Source: Paenibacillus sp. FSL R10-2734 (lineage in GTDB: Bacteria; Bacillota; Bacilli; Paenibacillales; Paenibacillaceae). Taken from it: a stretch of 64,000 bases of DNA. This document shows, piece by piece, positions 17,252 through 25,651 of the stretch. The position numbers were made by a program, and so were the translations under genes. How positions within the stretch are numbered: the first letter of the stretch is position 1; the number at the start of each line of letters is the position of its first letter. The notes beneath the pieces are model-generated. The model saw only the letters and a list, made by a program, of their open reading frames with translations. It searched no databases and was not told the DNA's origin. The DNA lies in contig NZ_CP150170.1 in NCBI RefSeq assembly GCF_037963865.1, positions 3,968,001 to 4,032,000 of the forward strand, given 5' to 3'.

Positions 17252-17259
17252 ACCACTTC

Positions 17260-17292
17260 AACATCGTTCCTTATGGAACGGTGTTTGTTTAT
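17260..17292 (+). terminator. Terminator of the pst operon
   Basis: AACATCGTTCC and GGAACGGTGTT pair with a TTAT loop and are followed by a T-rich tail. Confidence 0.8.
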
Positions 17293-17302
17293 TTCCTGTT
17301 AT

Positions 17303-17331
17303 TTGCAAAAGGTAGAAAGATGCTGTATCAT
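17303..17331 (+). promoter_or_regulatory. Sigma-A-type promoter of the nitroreductase gene
   Basis: TTGCAA and TATCAT are separated by 17 bases. The predicted transcription start, near 17338, falls inside the Fur box, as expected for a repressed promoter. Confidence 0.55.
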
Positions 17332-17334
17332 TAG

Positions 17335-17354
17335 TGATAATGATTATCATTATT
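17335..17354. promoter_or_regulatory. Fur box (perfect 7-1-7) upstream of the nitroreductase
   Basis: TGATAATGATTATCA (17335-17349) matches the Bacillus Fur 7-1-7 consensus TGATAATNATTATCA exactly, and the 19 bases from 17336 match the classical Fur box at 17 positions. It sits 17 bases before the start codon, over the predicted transcription start, so iron-replete repression is expected. Confidence 0.85.
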
Positions 17355-17370
17355 ACAAGGAGTGGATCTA

Positions 17371-17973
17371 ATGACACAAACTCAACCGACTCAAAAGAAT
17401 AGCGTAGCTGATGTGATTAAAGAACGTCGTTCGATCAAGCTTTTCAAGAAAGATCCATTACCTCAGGGATTGTTAGAGGAATTATTAAATGTAGCTGTAT
17501 GGGCGCCTAATCATGGTCTGCGTGAGCCGTGGAGATTCATTGCTTTTCAAGGTGATGGTACAAAGTTCTTGGCTGAGGCGGCATTTGCCTTCGTAAAACG
17601 TGCCTTTCCTGATCCTGAAGTGGCTGCCAAGCGCAAAGAATATATTTCAAACATTCCTTTAACGTTAATCGTGGTGATGCCTGAAGATCCACGGCAGAGA
17701 GAATGGGATGAGGACTTTGCAGCAGCCTCTGCACTTGTACAGAACTTCCAGCTAGCGGCTTGGGAACAGGGTGTGGGAACGATTTGGAAGACAGATCCTT
17801 ACATTAATAACCCTGAATTCCGGAACAAGATTGGTGTGAAGCTTGGTGAGAAGATCATAGCTATGATCCATGCCGGATATCCGGAGACTGTACCTGACAG
17901 CCGTCCACGGACGGAAGCTTCAGAGTTACTACAGATCGTAGATAGCTATCCAGAGAACGGTGTAGTGGAATAA
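17371..17973 (+). CDS. Nitroreductase-family flavoprotein
   Basis: A 200-residue FMN-dependent oxidoreductase of the nitroreductase fold: the N-terminal VIKERRSIKLFKKDPLP FMN-binding block, WAPNHGLREPWRF, and the LAAWEQGVGTIWKT core. The open frame starts three codons earlier at a GTG, but AAGGAG overlaps that codon and stands eight bases before the ATG chosen. The physiological acceptor is unknown. A perfect Fur box over its promoter suggests a job in iron acquisition, such as reductive release of iron from a siderophore, or in iron-limitation redox balance; this is inference. Confidence 0.9.
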   Translation: MTQTQPTQKNSVADVIKERRSIKLFKKDPLPQGLLEELLNVAVWAPNHGLREPWRFIAFQGDGTKFLAEAAFAFVKRAFPDPEVAAKRKEYISNIPLTLIVVMPEDPRQREWDEDFAAASALVQNFQLAAWEQGVGTIWKTDPYINNPEFRNKIGVKLGEKIIAMIHAGYPETVPDSRPRTEASELLQIVDSYPENGVVE

Positions 17974-18032
17974 AAGCAAATTAATAAGTTAATTAATATG
18001 TGAATTATTAAGCGAATTTAATAGGACTTATC

Positions 18033-18060
18033 AAAAGCATCCATAGGGGTGCTTTTTTTA
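18033..18060 (+). terminator. Terminator after the nitroreductase
   Basis: AAAAGCATCC/GGGGTGCTTTT stem with ATA loop and a run of T. Confidence 0.8.
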
Positions 18061-18079
18061 TTAGTTTAGTTTAACCATT

Positions 18080-18275
18080 AATGTCCACCGCATGGGACCC
18101 TATTGCAGTTATTTTAGCTTTTTGGGTCATTTTGTAGTTGTAACGGACCGCATAGCTCTTATTACCTTGTAATGGCGTAGAATTGGGATGTTTTGAAGGT
18201 AATAATTGCAATGGAGTCCGATAGCCTTCATGAATTCAGTAAATCTCCGAAATAAGAGTTCCTGGGTCCGATTGG
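18080..18275. repeat. Degenerate intergenic repeat, about four units
   Basis: The 660 bases between 17974 and 18632 contain no supportable gene. Four related segments recur with CCG cores at 18088, 18148, 18218 and 18268: ACCGCATGGGACCCTATT, GACCGCATAGCTCTTATT, GTCCGATAGCCTTCATG and GTCCGATTGG. Spacing is 60, 70 and 50 bases. It looks like an old interspersed repeat of the kind scattered between Paenibacillus genes. A 62-codon frame at 18384 lacks a ribosome binding site and is not called. Confidence 0.4.
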
Positions 18276-18568
18276 TTGGAGAAATGAGGAAGCTGGTTTC
18301 ACGGGTTTACGATTGTGTTTGTGGGCTTAATGATTAGTCTTCTTAGTAAGGTGTTTATCCTATAATGGGACATTAAATATTGGTTGGATACGTTTGTGAT
18401 TGTGATGGTAGGGTGCTTGTATATTACCGTTCTTTCCGTCAAAGATGGGATATATCTGCTACCGAGTAAGGAAGACGATGATATACGGTATAAGAACGTC
18501 AAAATCAAAAGATCTAACAAAAATGCTGACAAAGATCTAGAGGGGAAAGTGGAAAGTATAATTCACTC

Positions 18569-18615
18569 TTGAAAAACTAATGCGATTAGTTTATATTTTA
18601 ACTAATGATATTAGT
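18569..18615 (+). promoter_or_regulatory. Promoter with two TetR-type palindromic operators
   Basis: TTGAAA (18569) and TATATT (18592) are separated by 17 bases. The spacer contains ACTAATGCGATTAGT (18576-18590) and a second palindrome ACTAATGATATTAGT (18601-18615) covers the predicted start. Both have identical ACTAAT/ATTAGT arms and are 25 bases apart. The TetR regulator encoded downstream is the obvious ligand. Confidence 0.75.
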
Positions 18616-18632
18616 TTTGTGGAGGGATAATG

Positions 18633-19349
18633 ATGAGAGTAACACGTGAAGGGCATTTACTGCAGCTGACTTGGATGCCAAGATTGTTTCCTGTGAATTG
18701 TTACATCATAGAGGAAGAAAATGAATTGACTTTGATCGATGCAGCAATGCCATTTAGTGTAAAAGGAATTATCGCTACCGCAGCGAAGTTTGATAAGAAG
18801 ATTACTCGTATTGTATTAACGCATGCTCATGACGATCATGTAGGTGCACTGGATGAGCTGAAAACCCTGCTCCCAGAGGCTCAGGTATACATCTCAGAGA
18901 GAGATGCAGCATTACTTCGTGGAGATCGTTCTCTTCGGGAGGGGGAACCTCAGACGGCTATAAAGGGGGGCGTTCCAAAGAAGATATCTACACAGCCAGA
19001 TGTATTGCTCCATGATGGAGATACCATTGGCTCAATGACAGCGATTCAAACACCTGGTCATACCCCAGGCTCTATGTCTTTCATTGATTCACGAAGCGGC
19101 GCTGTTGTCGTTGGAGATGCTTTTCAAACCTTCCGAGGGACCGCAGTGTCTGGAACCGTCATTCCTTGGTTTCCGTTTCCGGCCATGGCAACATGGAATA
19201 AGGATCAAGCACTGATTAGTGCCACTAAGCTACTGGAGGCTTCACCGACTTTACTGGCTACTGGACATGGTGACTTGCTTAGAAATCCAATGCAAACCAT
19301 GGAGAGAGCTATACACAAAGCACAAATGATCCAAGATAGGAGTAATTAA
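18633..19349 (+). CDS. MBL-fold metallo-hydrolase
   Basis: A 238-residue metallo-beta-lactamase-fold hydrolase with the zinc-binding HAHDDH motif near residues 64-69, the later QTPGHTPGSMSF histidine and VVGDAF aspartate, and a final GHGD near residue 212. Substrates of this group range from thioesters to lactones, so none is named. Two in-frame ATGs are adjacent (18630 and 18633); GGAGG is better spaced for the second. It is first in an operon with tetR and lies behind two TetR palindromes, suggesting induction by the compound it degrades. Confidence 0.88.
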   Translation: MRVTREGHLLQLTWMPRLFPVNCYIIEEENELTLIDAAMPFSVKGIIATAAKFDKKITRIVLTHAHDDHVGALDELKTLLPEAQVYISERDAALLRGDRSLREGEPQTAIKGGVPKKISTQPDVLLHDGDTIGSMTAIQTPGHTPGSMSFIDSRSGAVVVGDAFQTFRGTAVSGTVIPWFPFPAMATWNKDQALISATKLLEASPTLLATGHGDLLRNPMQTMERAIHKAQMIQDRSN

Positions 19350-19922
19350 ATGTCACCTAGAGCGGGATTAGATAGTCGCATGCTAGTTATTGCAGCAGGA
19401 GAAATTGCCGATCATGAAGGAATAGAAGCCGTCACCTTAGCTGCATTGGCTAACAAATTAGGTGTTCGTTCTCCGTCGCTATACAATCACATTAACGGTC
19501 TACAAGACTTGCGCACACAGCTTGCGATTTATGGACTTGGAGAGCTTTCCACGACCATGGTCAACGCGGCCAAAGGGCTTAATGGAGATGCTGCTGTACA
19601 GGCGATGGGGCATGCATATGTGAATTTTGCTAGGAGTCGCCCTGGTTTATATGAAACAACGCTGCGAGCACCTGAAAAGGAAAATACCGAGCTGGAAGCA
19701 GCAGGTGATCATATTTTGAGGCTTATCATTCATGTGATGAAGGATTATCAATTGGGCGAGGAGGGTGAGATTCATGCTGTACGAGGGTTAAGAAGCATTC
19801 TGCATGGGTTCGCCTCGTTGGAACAAAAGGGCGGCTTCGGAATGGCTCTTGATACCAATATAAGTCTATCTCGCCTCATCAGTACGTTTATAGCCGGGAT
19901 CGGAAATATGAAGTCTAAATAA
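19350..19922 (+). CDS. TetR/AcrR-family repressor
   Basis: A 190-residue regulator with the N-terminal TetR helix-turn-helix (about residues 8-55, EAVTLAALANKLGVRSPSLYNHI) and a WHG/TetR_C-type ligand domain with the GLRSILHGFASLE segment. The ATG follows the hydrolase stop directly, with AGGAG nine bases upstream. It very likely binds the ACTAAT palindromes at 18576-18615, giving autoregulation of the hydrolase-tetR pair. Confidence 0.9.
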   Translation: MSPRAGLDSRMLVIAAGEIADHEGIEAVTLAALANKLGVRSPSLYNHINGLQDLRTQLAIYGLGELSTTMVNAAKGLNGDAAVQAMGHAYVNFARSRPGLYETTLRAPEKENTELEAAGDHILRLIIHVMKDYQLGEEGEIHAVRGLRSILHGFASLEQKGGFGMALDTNISLSRLISTFIAGIGNMKSK

Positions 19923-19944
19923 TGGAGTACAAAGGAGACGTGTA

Positions 19945-20640
19945 GTGATGATAAAGGGATATGAAGAGGGCAGTGTCACCACTTTTGAAGAAACAGCAGA
20001 AATTATTGCAAAGCTTGGGATTTTACCGCTTGCAACCTTGATTCCCGAGCACCCATCTTTAAACGGACTTACTAAACCTGAAAATTGGCATACAGGATCA
20101 GAGCTAGATCCGTGGTCATGGCGGGTAAGGTTTCCTGGAGAAGGTCTTGCTGGATACGGGAAGTTTGTTAAGAAAAAAGCTATTTTAGTGTCAAGCGAGT
20201 GGTTCCCAGCATTTGTTGCAGCAGTAGGAAGCGCTAAATCTATAGAAGAACGTTATAATGACGGATTGGCAAGTAGAGAAGCAGTGAGCTTACTCCAAAT
20301 TATCCGTGAACATCAAGGTATTGACACGCGTATACTACGAGCCGAAGCTGATATGAAGGCAAAAGAAAAGAAAACGGCATTCGATAATGCGGTTACGGAG
20401 CTTCAGGCATCGCTGGACATCGTTATTTCAGGTGTAAAAGAACGCCACAATGCTGAAGGGGAGAAAAACGGCTGGAGTAGTACTTCGTTTGAGACCGTAA
20501 GCCACTGGATGGAAGATAACGGTCTTTCCACATTTGAAGGTGACAGAGAAGAGGCTATAGCTTGGTTACATTCGAAGATGAATGGCGTATGGTCACCTAC
20601 AGCAATAGCTTGGACGGACAAAGCTTTCTCGTGGAAATAA
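19945..20640 (+). CDS. Uncharacterised protein, possibly AlkZ-related
   Basis: A 231-residue soluble protein. I do not recognise it firmly; the opening EETAEIIAKLGILPLATLIPEHPSL and the tryptophan-rich WSWRVRF segment recall proteins labelled AlkZ-related in Bacillota, a label given from memory. The central part contains a short charged helical stretch (about residues 125-150), and the C-terminus is rich in Trp. GTG 19945 and ATG 19948 are both acceptable after AAAGGAG. It starts 22 bases after tetR and could be cotranscribed with it, ending at a strong hairpin. Confidence 0.6.
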   Translation: MMIKGYEEGSVTTFEETAEIIAKLGILPLATLIPEHPSLNGLTKPENWHTGSELDPWSWRVRFPGEGLAGYGKFVKKKAILVSSEWFPAFVAAVGSAKSIEERYNDGLASREAVSLLQIIREHQGIDTRILRAEADMKAKEKKTAFDNAVTELQASLDIVISGVKERHNAEGEKNGWSSTSFETVSHWMEDNGLSTFEGDREEAIAWLHSKMNGVWSPTAIAWTDKAFSWK

Positions 20641-20643
20641 AAA

Positions 20644-20680
20644 CGGTTAATCACTACTCCATGGAGAGTGATTAACCGTA
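20644..20680. terminator. Long bidirectional hairpin
   Basis: ACGGTTAATCACT pairs with AGTGATTAACCGT, and the centre CTCCATGGAG is itself palindromic. It lies between convergent genes. Confidence 0.75.
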
Positions 20681-20711
20681 AGCGTTTTCTAATAAAGTCA
20701 TATCCATCACA

Positions 20712-20894
20712 TTATTGTTCCAGCATCGGGGCCAAGTAAGCAATCAGGAAATACATGAATCCGAAAAACAGCATAACATAGGCGGTGTATTTAATTGCAT
20801 TAGATGCAACAATTCTTGAGTCCACCGGCGCTTGAGTCTGTACCTGTTCTTCTTCAACGCTGTCAATTTCATTGGATATTGGGTCTCTCAACAT
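20712..20894 (-). CDS. Small single-helix membrane protein
   Basis: A 60-residue protein with an acidic, Glu/Gln-rich N-terminal half and one hydrophobic segment near residues 36-56 (YTAYVMLFFGFMYFLIAYLAP), so the N-terminus is probably cytoplasmic. Family not recognised. The start is well supported by AAGGAGGGG six bases upstream. It is monocistronic and flanked by terminator-like hairpins. Confidence 0.65.
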   Translation of the reverse strand: MLRDPISNEIDSVEEEQVQTQAPVDSRIVASNAIKYTAYVMLFFGFMYFLIAYLAPMLEQ

Positions 20895-21030
20895 GATAAT
20901 CCCCTCCTTGGAAATTCAATCCTTAATTGTATTGTGACATATTTGTGAACGGAAATCAACAATAGTGTGAACAATTCTTGAACTTTTATTCAAATTCGGA
21001 CATTTTATTTTGTTGATATTGAAAATGCAA

Positions 21031-21081
21031 TAAAAAAACAACCAGCTTTTACCCTCTGAAGGAGGAGCTAAGCTGGTTGTT
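21031..21081 (-). terminator. Terminator of the aminopeptidase pair
   Basis: On the minus strand AACAACCAGCTT pairs with AAGCTGGTTGTT and is followed by a seven-base T run. Confidence 0.8.
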
Positions 21082-21117
21082 TGGTGTTTGATTTATCTGA
21101 AAATTAAGGTGAACAAT

Positions 21118-22347
21118 CTAAGCCCAATCGCCGTTTCGGAAGATAGGTACAGTTGTTCCATCATGCTTAATCCCATCTATGTTCATTTCGGGTGATCCCA
21201 TCATAAAGTCAACATGGGTATGGCTTTGGTTCATCCCTTTTTCTTGCAGCTGTTCTTTGGTCATTGTTGTACCTTCTTGAAGGGTGAAGGCATACGCCGC
21301 ACCTAATGCCAAATGGCAGGAGGCATTCTCATCGTACAACGTTGTGTAATATAGAATACCACTCTCGGAGATCGGGGAGTGGAAAGGCACTAGAGCGACT
21401 TCTCCTAGATAGGCAGAGCCTTCATCCAACGCGATAAGGGAAGCCAGAGATTCTGAACCTTTTTCTGCAGAGAATTCTGTCACTTTGCCGTCCTCAAAGG
21501 TGAGCTTGAAATTGTCAATAAGATTCCCCCCGTAGCTAAGAGGCTTAGTGCTGCTTACTGTGCCATTCACACCAGACTTCAGTGGGGCAGTAAACACTTC
21601 TTCTGTAGGGATATTGGCAAGGAAAGGGACACCTTTGCCATTAACCGCTCCGGCCTGACACCAAATATGCCCTTCTGGTAGCTCAATGGTCAAATCAGTT
21701 CCAGATGCAGTATAATGCAGCTTGCGGAACTTATTATCATTCAAGGTAGCACAACGCGCTTTAAGTCCATCCAAATGTTGACTCCAAGCTTGAATAGGAT
21801 CGGCTTGATCCGCACGTGTAGCTTTAAAGATAGCATCCCATAGCAAATCAATCTGCTGATCTTGTGGAGCCTCAGGGAATACCTTTGCCGCCCAAGATGG
21901 TGATGGAAAAGCTACAATACTCCAGCTCGCGTGATTCCCCATTAACAATTCACGATATGGAGCTAATGTCTGTCCAGAAATCCGTTGATTATCCGCAATT
22001 CTTCCTGATTCAACACCGCTTAATAGATCTGGATTAGTTGAAGTTATCGATAGAAATGCTGCACCCTTTTTAGCTAGATCTTCCAATTCATCTGCTTGCC
22101 ATTGTGGCGGTTCCAAAAAGGAATCGGATGGAGCGAGGTCATAACGTGTACGTGTAACAACCTCATCACTATAATTAACCTTAACGAGCTTCGCACCCGC
22201 TTCATATGCTTTGCGAACTACAATACGCACTAGTTCTGCGGAAGCGATGTCGGCATTTACAACTAAGGTCTGCCCAGGTTGAATATTAACCCCGATTTTC
22301 ACTGCTAGCAATGCATAATTCTCCAGTTTCTGCTTGAAATCCAACAT
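21118..22347 (-). CDS. M29-family aminopeptidase (second of tandem pair)
   Basis: A 409-residue cytoplasmic metallo-aminopeptidase of the thermophilic (AmpS/AmpT, PepS) M29 family, releasing N-terminal residues from peptides. Family blocks are visible: the N-terminal VVNADIASAELVR, ELPEGHIWCQAGA with metal ligands nearby, the NIPTEEVFTAP block, and the C-terminal THVDFMMGSPEMNIDG. The longer frame includes TTG-GGA-GGA, which is the Shine-Dalgarno sequence, so the Met at 22347 is chosen. It follows a paralogous gene after 51 bases and ends at a terminator. Confidence 0.93.
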   Translation of the reverse strand: MLDFKQKLENYALLAVKIGVNIQPGQTLVVNADIASAELVRIVVRKAYEAGAKLVKVNYSDEVVTRTRYDLAPSDSFLEPPQWQADELEDLAKKGAAFLSITSTNPDLLSGVESGRIADNQRISGQTLAPYRELLMGNHASWSIVAFPSPSWAAKVFPEAPQDQQIDLLWDAIFKATRADQADPIQAWSQHLDGLKARCATLNDNKFRKLHYTASGTDLTIELPEGHIWCQAGAVNGKGVPFLANIPTEEVFTAPLKSGVNGTVSSTKPLSYGGNLIDNFKLTFEDGKVTEFSAEKGSESLASLIALDEGSAYLGEVALVPFHSPISESGILYYTTLYDENASCHLALGAAYAFTLQEGTTMTKEQLQEKGMNQSHTHVDFMMGSPEMNIDGIKHDGTTVPIFRNGDWA

Positions 22348-22398
22348 GATTTCCACTCCTCCCAATATCTCTAGTCTTTTATTTCATATTTACAGTAA

Positions 22399-23631
22399 TT
22401 AGAACGCCCAGTTTCCATTAAGGAATACAGGTTCTTCGGTTCCATCAGCAGTTATACCAGTAATGTTCATCTCCGCTGAACCGATCATGAAATCCACATG
22501 GGTAACACTATTGTTCAATCCATGGGCAATCAGTTCATCCGGAGTCATATCTTTACCGCCTTCTAAGCAGAAAGCATAAGCCATACCAATAGCTAGGTGA
22601 TTGGATGCATTCTCATCAAACAAAGTATTGTAATAAAGAATATTGGACTCAGAGATAGGGGACTTATGAGGAACTAATGCAACTTCACCGAGGTATTTTG
22701 CTCCATCATCCATACTAATGAGGTGTTCTAGTGCTTCTTGACCTTGCTCTGCACTAACACTTACAATTCGTCCGTTCTCAAAGGTGATGGAGAATCCGTC
22801 GATAATGTTGCCGCCATGGCTAAGAGGTTTTGTGCTTCGTACGGTGCCGTTTACACCAGTCTTTAGTGGGGCGGTAAATACTTCTTCGGTAGGCATATTG
22901 GCTACAAAAGAATGACCTTTAGCATTAATACTGTCTCCTTGTGCCCAAATATGGCCTTCTGGAAGCTCGATGCTTAGGTCCGTACCAGGTGCTATGTAAT
23001 GCAGCTTCTTATATTTTTTTGCGTTGAGTACATTTGCTTTTTGATCTAAAGTGTCGAGATGTTCTTGCCATGCAGCTACCGGATCTTCACGATCAAGGCG
23101 TACGGTGTGGAAAATAGCTTCCCAAAGCTTACTTACACGTTCTTCAGCTGGAACATCAGGGAATACTTTATCCGCCCACGCCTGACAAGGAACTGCAACA
23201 ATACTCCAGCTAACTTTGTCGGACATTTGCATTTCACGATATTTGGTGAGCGCGGCTCCCCGTACTTTTTGATAATTGGAAATGCGCACAGGGTCAATGC
23301 CTTTAAGTGCATCAGGATCTTCAGCGATCACATTAAGAATAGCCGCACCCTTCTCGGCGAGTTCAGTCATTTCACCTGCGTACCAAGTAGGAGGCTCAGT
23401 GAACACTTCTGGAGCAGCATGTTCAAACTGCTGGCGCGTAATGCTCGCATCACTCCAGTTCACTTTCACTAAGCTTGCTCCAATCGCATATGCCTTGGCG
23501 GTGATCATACGTACGAAATCAGCTGCAAGAATCGGCGCATTCACCACTAGGATTTGACCTGGTTGAACGTTAACCCCAATTTGCACTGCTAGATCTGCAT
23601 ATTTACTAAGCTTTGCCTCGAAATCAGTCAT
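22399..23631 (-). CDS. M29-family aminopeptidase (first of tandem pair)
   Basis: A 410-residue paralogue of the downstream gene, alignable throughout with the same ELPEGHIWAQG, NMPTEEVFTAPLKTGVNGTV and THVDFMIGSAEMNI blocks. Both copies appear intact. The start at 23631 is set by GGAGG eight bases upstream, which lies inside a longer frame. Promoter-proximal member of the pair. The two may differ in peptide preference. Confidence 0.93.
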   Translation of the reverse strand: MTDFEAKLSKYADLAVQIGVNVQPGQILVVNAPILAADFVRMITAKAYAIGASLVKVNWSDASITRQQFEHAAPEVFTEPPTWYAGEMTELAEKGAAILNVIAEDPDALKGIDPVRISNYQKVRGAALTKYREMQMSDKVSWSIVAVPCQAWADKVFPDVPAEERVSKLWEAIFHTVRLDREDPVAAWQEHLDTLDQKANVLNAKKYKKLHYIAPGTDLSIELPEGHIWAQGDSINAKGHSFVANMPTEEVFTAPLKTGVNGTVRSTKPLSHGGNIIDGFSITFENGRIVSVSAEQGQEALEHLISMDDGAKYLGEVALVPHKSPISESNILYYNTLFDENASNHLAIGMAYAFCLEGGKDMTPDELIAHGLNNSVTHVDFMIGSAEMNITGITADGTEEPVFLNGNWAF

Positions 23632-23808
23632 TGATATTTCCTCCATTTGCTAATTGTTTGGTACTTTACAAGTATTGTACTAAATTATTAACCGCCGGAT
23701 GAAAAAAGTCAATTACACGGAATTTACAGTGTATGTAGAGGAATTACATTCATTTCAATGCTATACTAAAAGGGGAAATGATTTGATGAATGGAAGGAAG
23801 ATAAGCGA

Positions 23809-24084
23809 ATGAATTTAGAGATCGTAAGTGCTGAAATGAGCCGTAAAGAAGATAAAAGCTATGTAGGGAGGACTATATTTACTCTCGAAAACCATAAGGC
23901 TCCATATGAGATTACTTTCTTTAGTACAAGGGGAACGGAATGGGATTACAGCCTGAGCTTTGCAGGTGAACCTGGGAGCGAAGAGCAGTTCTTAGAAACT
24001 GACGCACTGCTTGAGAATGACGATGATTTATACAATCAATTGCTTGATGCTGCACTAGATAAACAAGAGATCGTTGAAGAGTAA
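23809..24084 (+). CDS. Small acidic hypothetical protein
   Basis: A 91-residue protein, strongly acidic in its second half, with no signal or membrane segment. The opening alternates strands (IFTLENHKAPYEITFFSTRGTEWDYSLSF), suggesting a small beta sheet followed by a helix. Family not recognised. GGAAGG stands upstream of the ATG and a hairpin follows the stop, which supports a real single-gene unit. Confidence 0.65.
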   Translation: MNLEIVSAEMSRKEDKSYVGRTIFTLENHKAPYEITFFSTRGTEWDYSLSFAGEPGSEEQFLETDALLENDDDLYNQLLDAALDKQEIVEE

Positions 24085-24107
24085 AACTTACAAGTGTTGA
24101 TGTGATT

Positions 24108-24135
24108 ACCAGCGGCAATATCCAAAGCCGCTGGT
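24108..24135. terminator. Hairpin between convergent genes
   Basis: ACCAGCGGC and GCCGCTGGT pair across a ten-base loop. It serves the small acidic gene and the convergent potassium-transport gene. Confidence 0.65.
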
Positions 24136-24146
24136 TACATCAGGCC

Positions 24147-25493
24147 TTATCCTATCGTAATCTTGCCTTCAGGATAACGGTAAAGCTCCTTACTACTCTT
24201 AGGCTTAATCGCATACGCAAGAGTAAGTGGACCCGTCCGGCCCATAAACATCAAGATAATGACTAGAATTTTTCCTGCCGTGGTCAGCTCCGGAGTAAGA
24301 CCCATGGAGAGACCTGAAGTTCCGAAGGCAGATACAGCTTCAAAAAGTACAGCAAGGAAGTCAGCCTTCTCTGTCACGGATAATAACATCGTAGCGATGA
24401 CTACAAGCATCAGAGACATTAATGTCATCGTGACGGCTCTATAGACATTTTCTTTAGAGATCCGGTAACGAAACATTATGATATCCTCTTTACCCCGTAA
24501 TCTTGCAGAAACCGCAGCCACAAGTATAGCGAATGTAGTAATCTTTATTCCCCCACCTGTAGAACCAGGCGCAGCTCCAATAAACATTAACAGGATCATC
24601 AGAAATTGTGTCGATTCCCGCATAAGCGGAATTTCAATCGTTGTGACACCGCCTGATCGTGGCGTTATCGCTTGTAAGAAGGTCGCCATCATCTTTCCAC
24701 CCGGATTCAAGTGTTTCAACGTAGAGTTAAACTCCAGTAAGAAAAATAAAGCAGCCCCAATAATAATCAATATCGCTGAGGTCGAAAGAACAACCTTCGA
24801 ATGAAGAGTTAGTTTTTTGCGTTTAGGAAAGTCCAGAACATCGGATAAGACGATAAAGCCGACCCCTCCAAGAAATATGAGAATCATCGAGGTAAAGTTT
24901 ACAATAGGATCATTCACATAACGAGTAAGTCCACTAAAAGGTCCGTGAATGTCACCAAATAAATCGAAGCCTGCATTATTAAAAATAGATATGCTGTGAA
25001 AAATCCCATAATACACAGCTTTCCCGAATGGCATATCCATCAAAAACCTAAAGGTAAACAAGATGGCACCTGCAAGCTGTATAAAAAGGGAATAAATCAG
25101 GACTCTGCGGATTAACTGTACAATACCCTGCATCGAATTCTGGTTCATGGATTCTTGCATAAGGATTCGCTCTTTCAAGGATATTCGCTTATTAAGGACC
25201 AAAGTAATTAAAGTGGCCATCGTTATAAATCCGAGTCCCCCAAACTGAAATAAAACGAGTAGAACAACTTGTCCGAAGGTAGTCAGTTGTGTGCCTGTAT
25301 CAATGACTGCCAGACCGGTAACACAAGTTGCTGATGTTGCCATAAATAAGGCGTCAATAAAAGAAATATGCCCTTCTACTGAAGCGATCGGCAGACTAAG
25401 CAGGAAAGTTCCAGCAGTGATAAGTATTAAGAATCCTAGTGATAAAACTTTGGGAGGGGTCATTTTGAAACCACCGAAGTTCAGGTTAGCCAA
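24147..25493 (-). CDS. KtrB/TrkH-family potassium uptake protein
   Basis: A 448-residue channel-like membrane subunit of Ktr/Trk potassium uptake, with the four pore-loop repeats of the family; the first is the ATSATCVTGLAVIDTGT region near residue 55. A late GAAPGSTGGGIKITTFAI block and FGTSGLSMG are also characteristic. The start is TTG with GGAG seven bases upstream. No ktrA/ktrC regulatory NAD-binding subunit lies nearby, so a RCK partner would be encoded elsewhere. Confidence 0.92.
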   Translation of the reverse strand: MANLNFGGFKMTPPKVLSLGFLILITAGTFLLSLPIASVEGHISFIDALFMATSATCVTGLAVIDTGTQLTTFGQVVLLVLFQFGGLGFITMATLITLVLNKRISLKERILMQESMNQNSMQGIVQLIRRVLIYSLFIQLAGAILFTFRFLMDMPFGKAVYYGIFHSISIFNNAGFDLFGDIHGPFSGLTRYVNDPIVNFTSMILIFLGGVGFIVLSDVLDFPKRKKLTLHSKVVLSTSAILIIIGAALFFLLEFNSTLKHLNPGGKMMATFLQAITPRSGGVTTIEIPLMRESTQFLMILLMFIGAAPGSTGGGIKITTFAILVAAVSARLRGKEDIIMFRYRISKENVYRAVTMTLMSLMLVVIATMLLSVTEKADFLAVLFEAVSAFGTSGLSMGLTPELTTAGKILVIILMFMGRTGPLTLAYAIKPKSSKELYRYPEGKITIG

Positions 25494-25651
25494 TGTAATT
25501 CTCCTGACGTACGTGATATTAGAGTAATGCTCACAGAATTATAACACAACTTACCAGACCTTCCCTAAATGGAGGGAGGAAAATGACATATTTTATCGAA
25601 TTAATCTAGAATAACACCCTATTCTGTAACTTTAAAGAGGAGGCTTTCTTA

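Noticed and set aside
18384..18572. 62-codon plus-strand frame with hydrophobic start and basic tail
   Set aside because: TTG start without a ribosome binding site, in a repeat-rich gap and ending at the next promoter.
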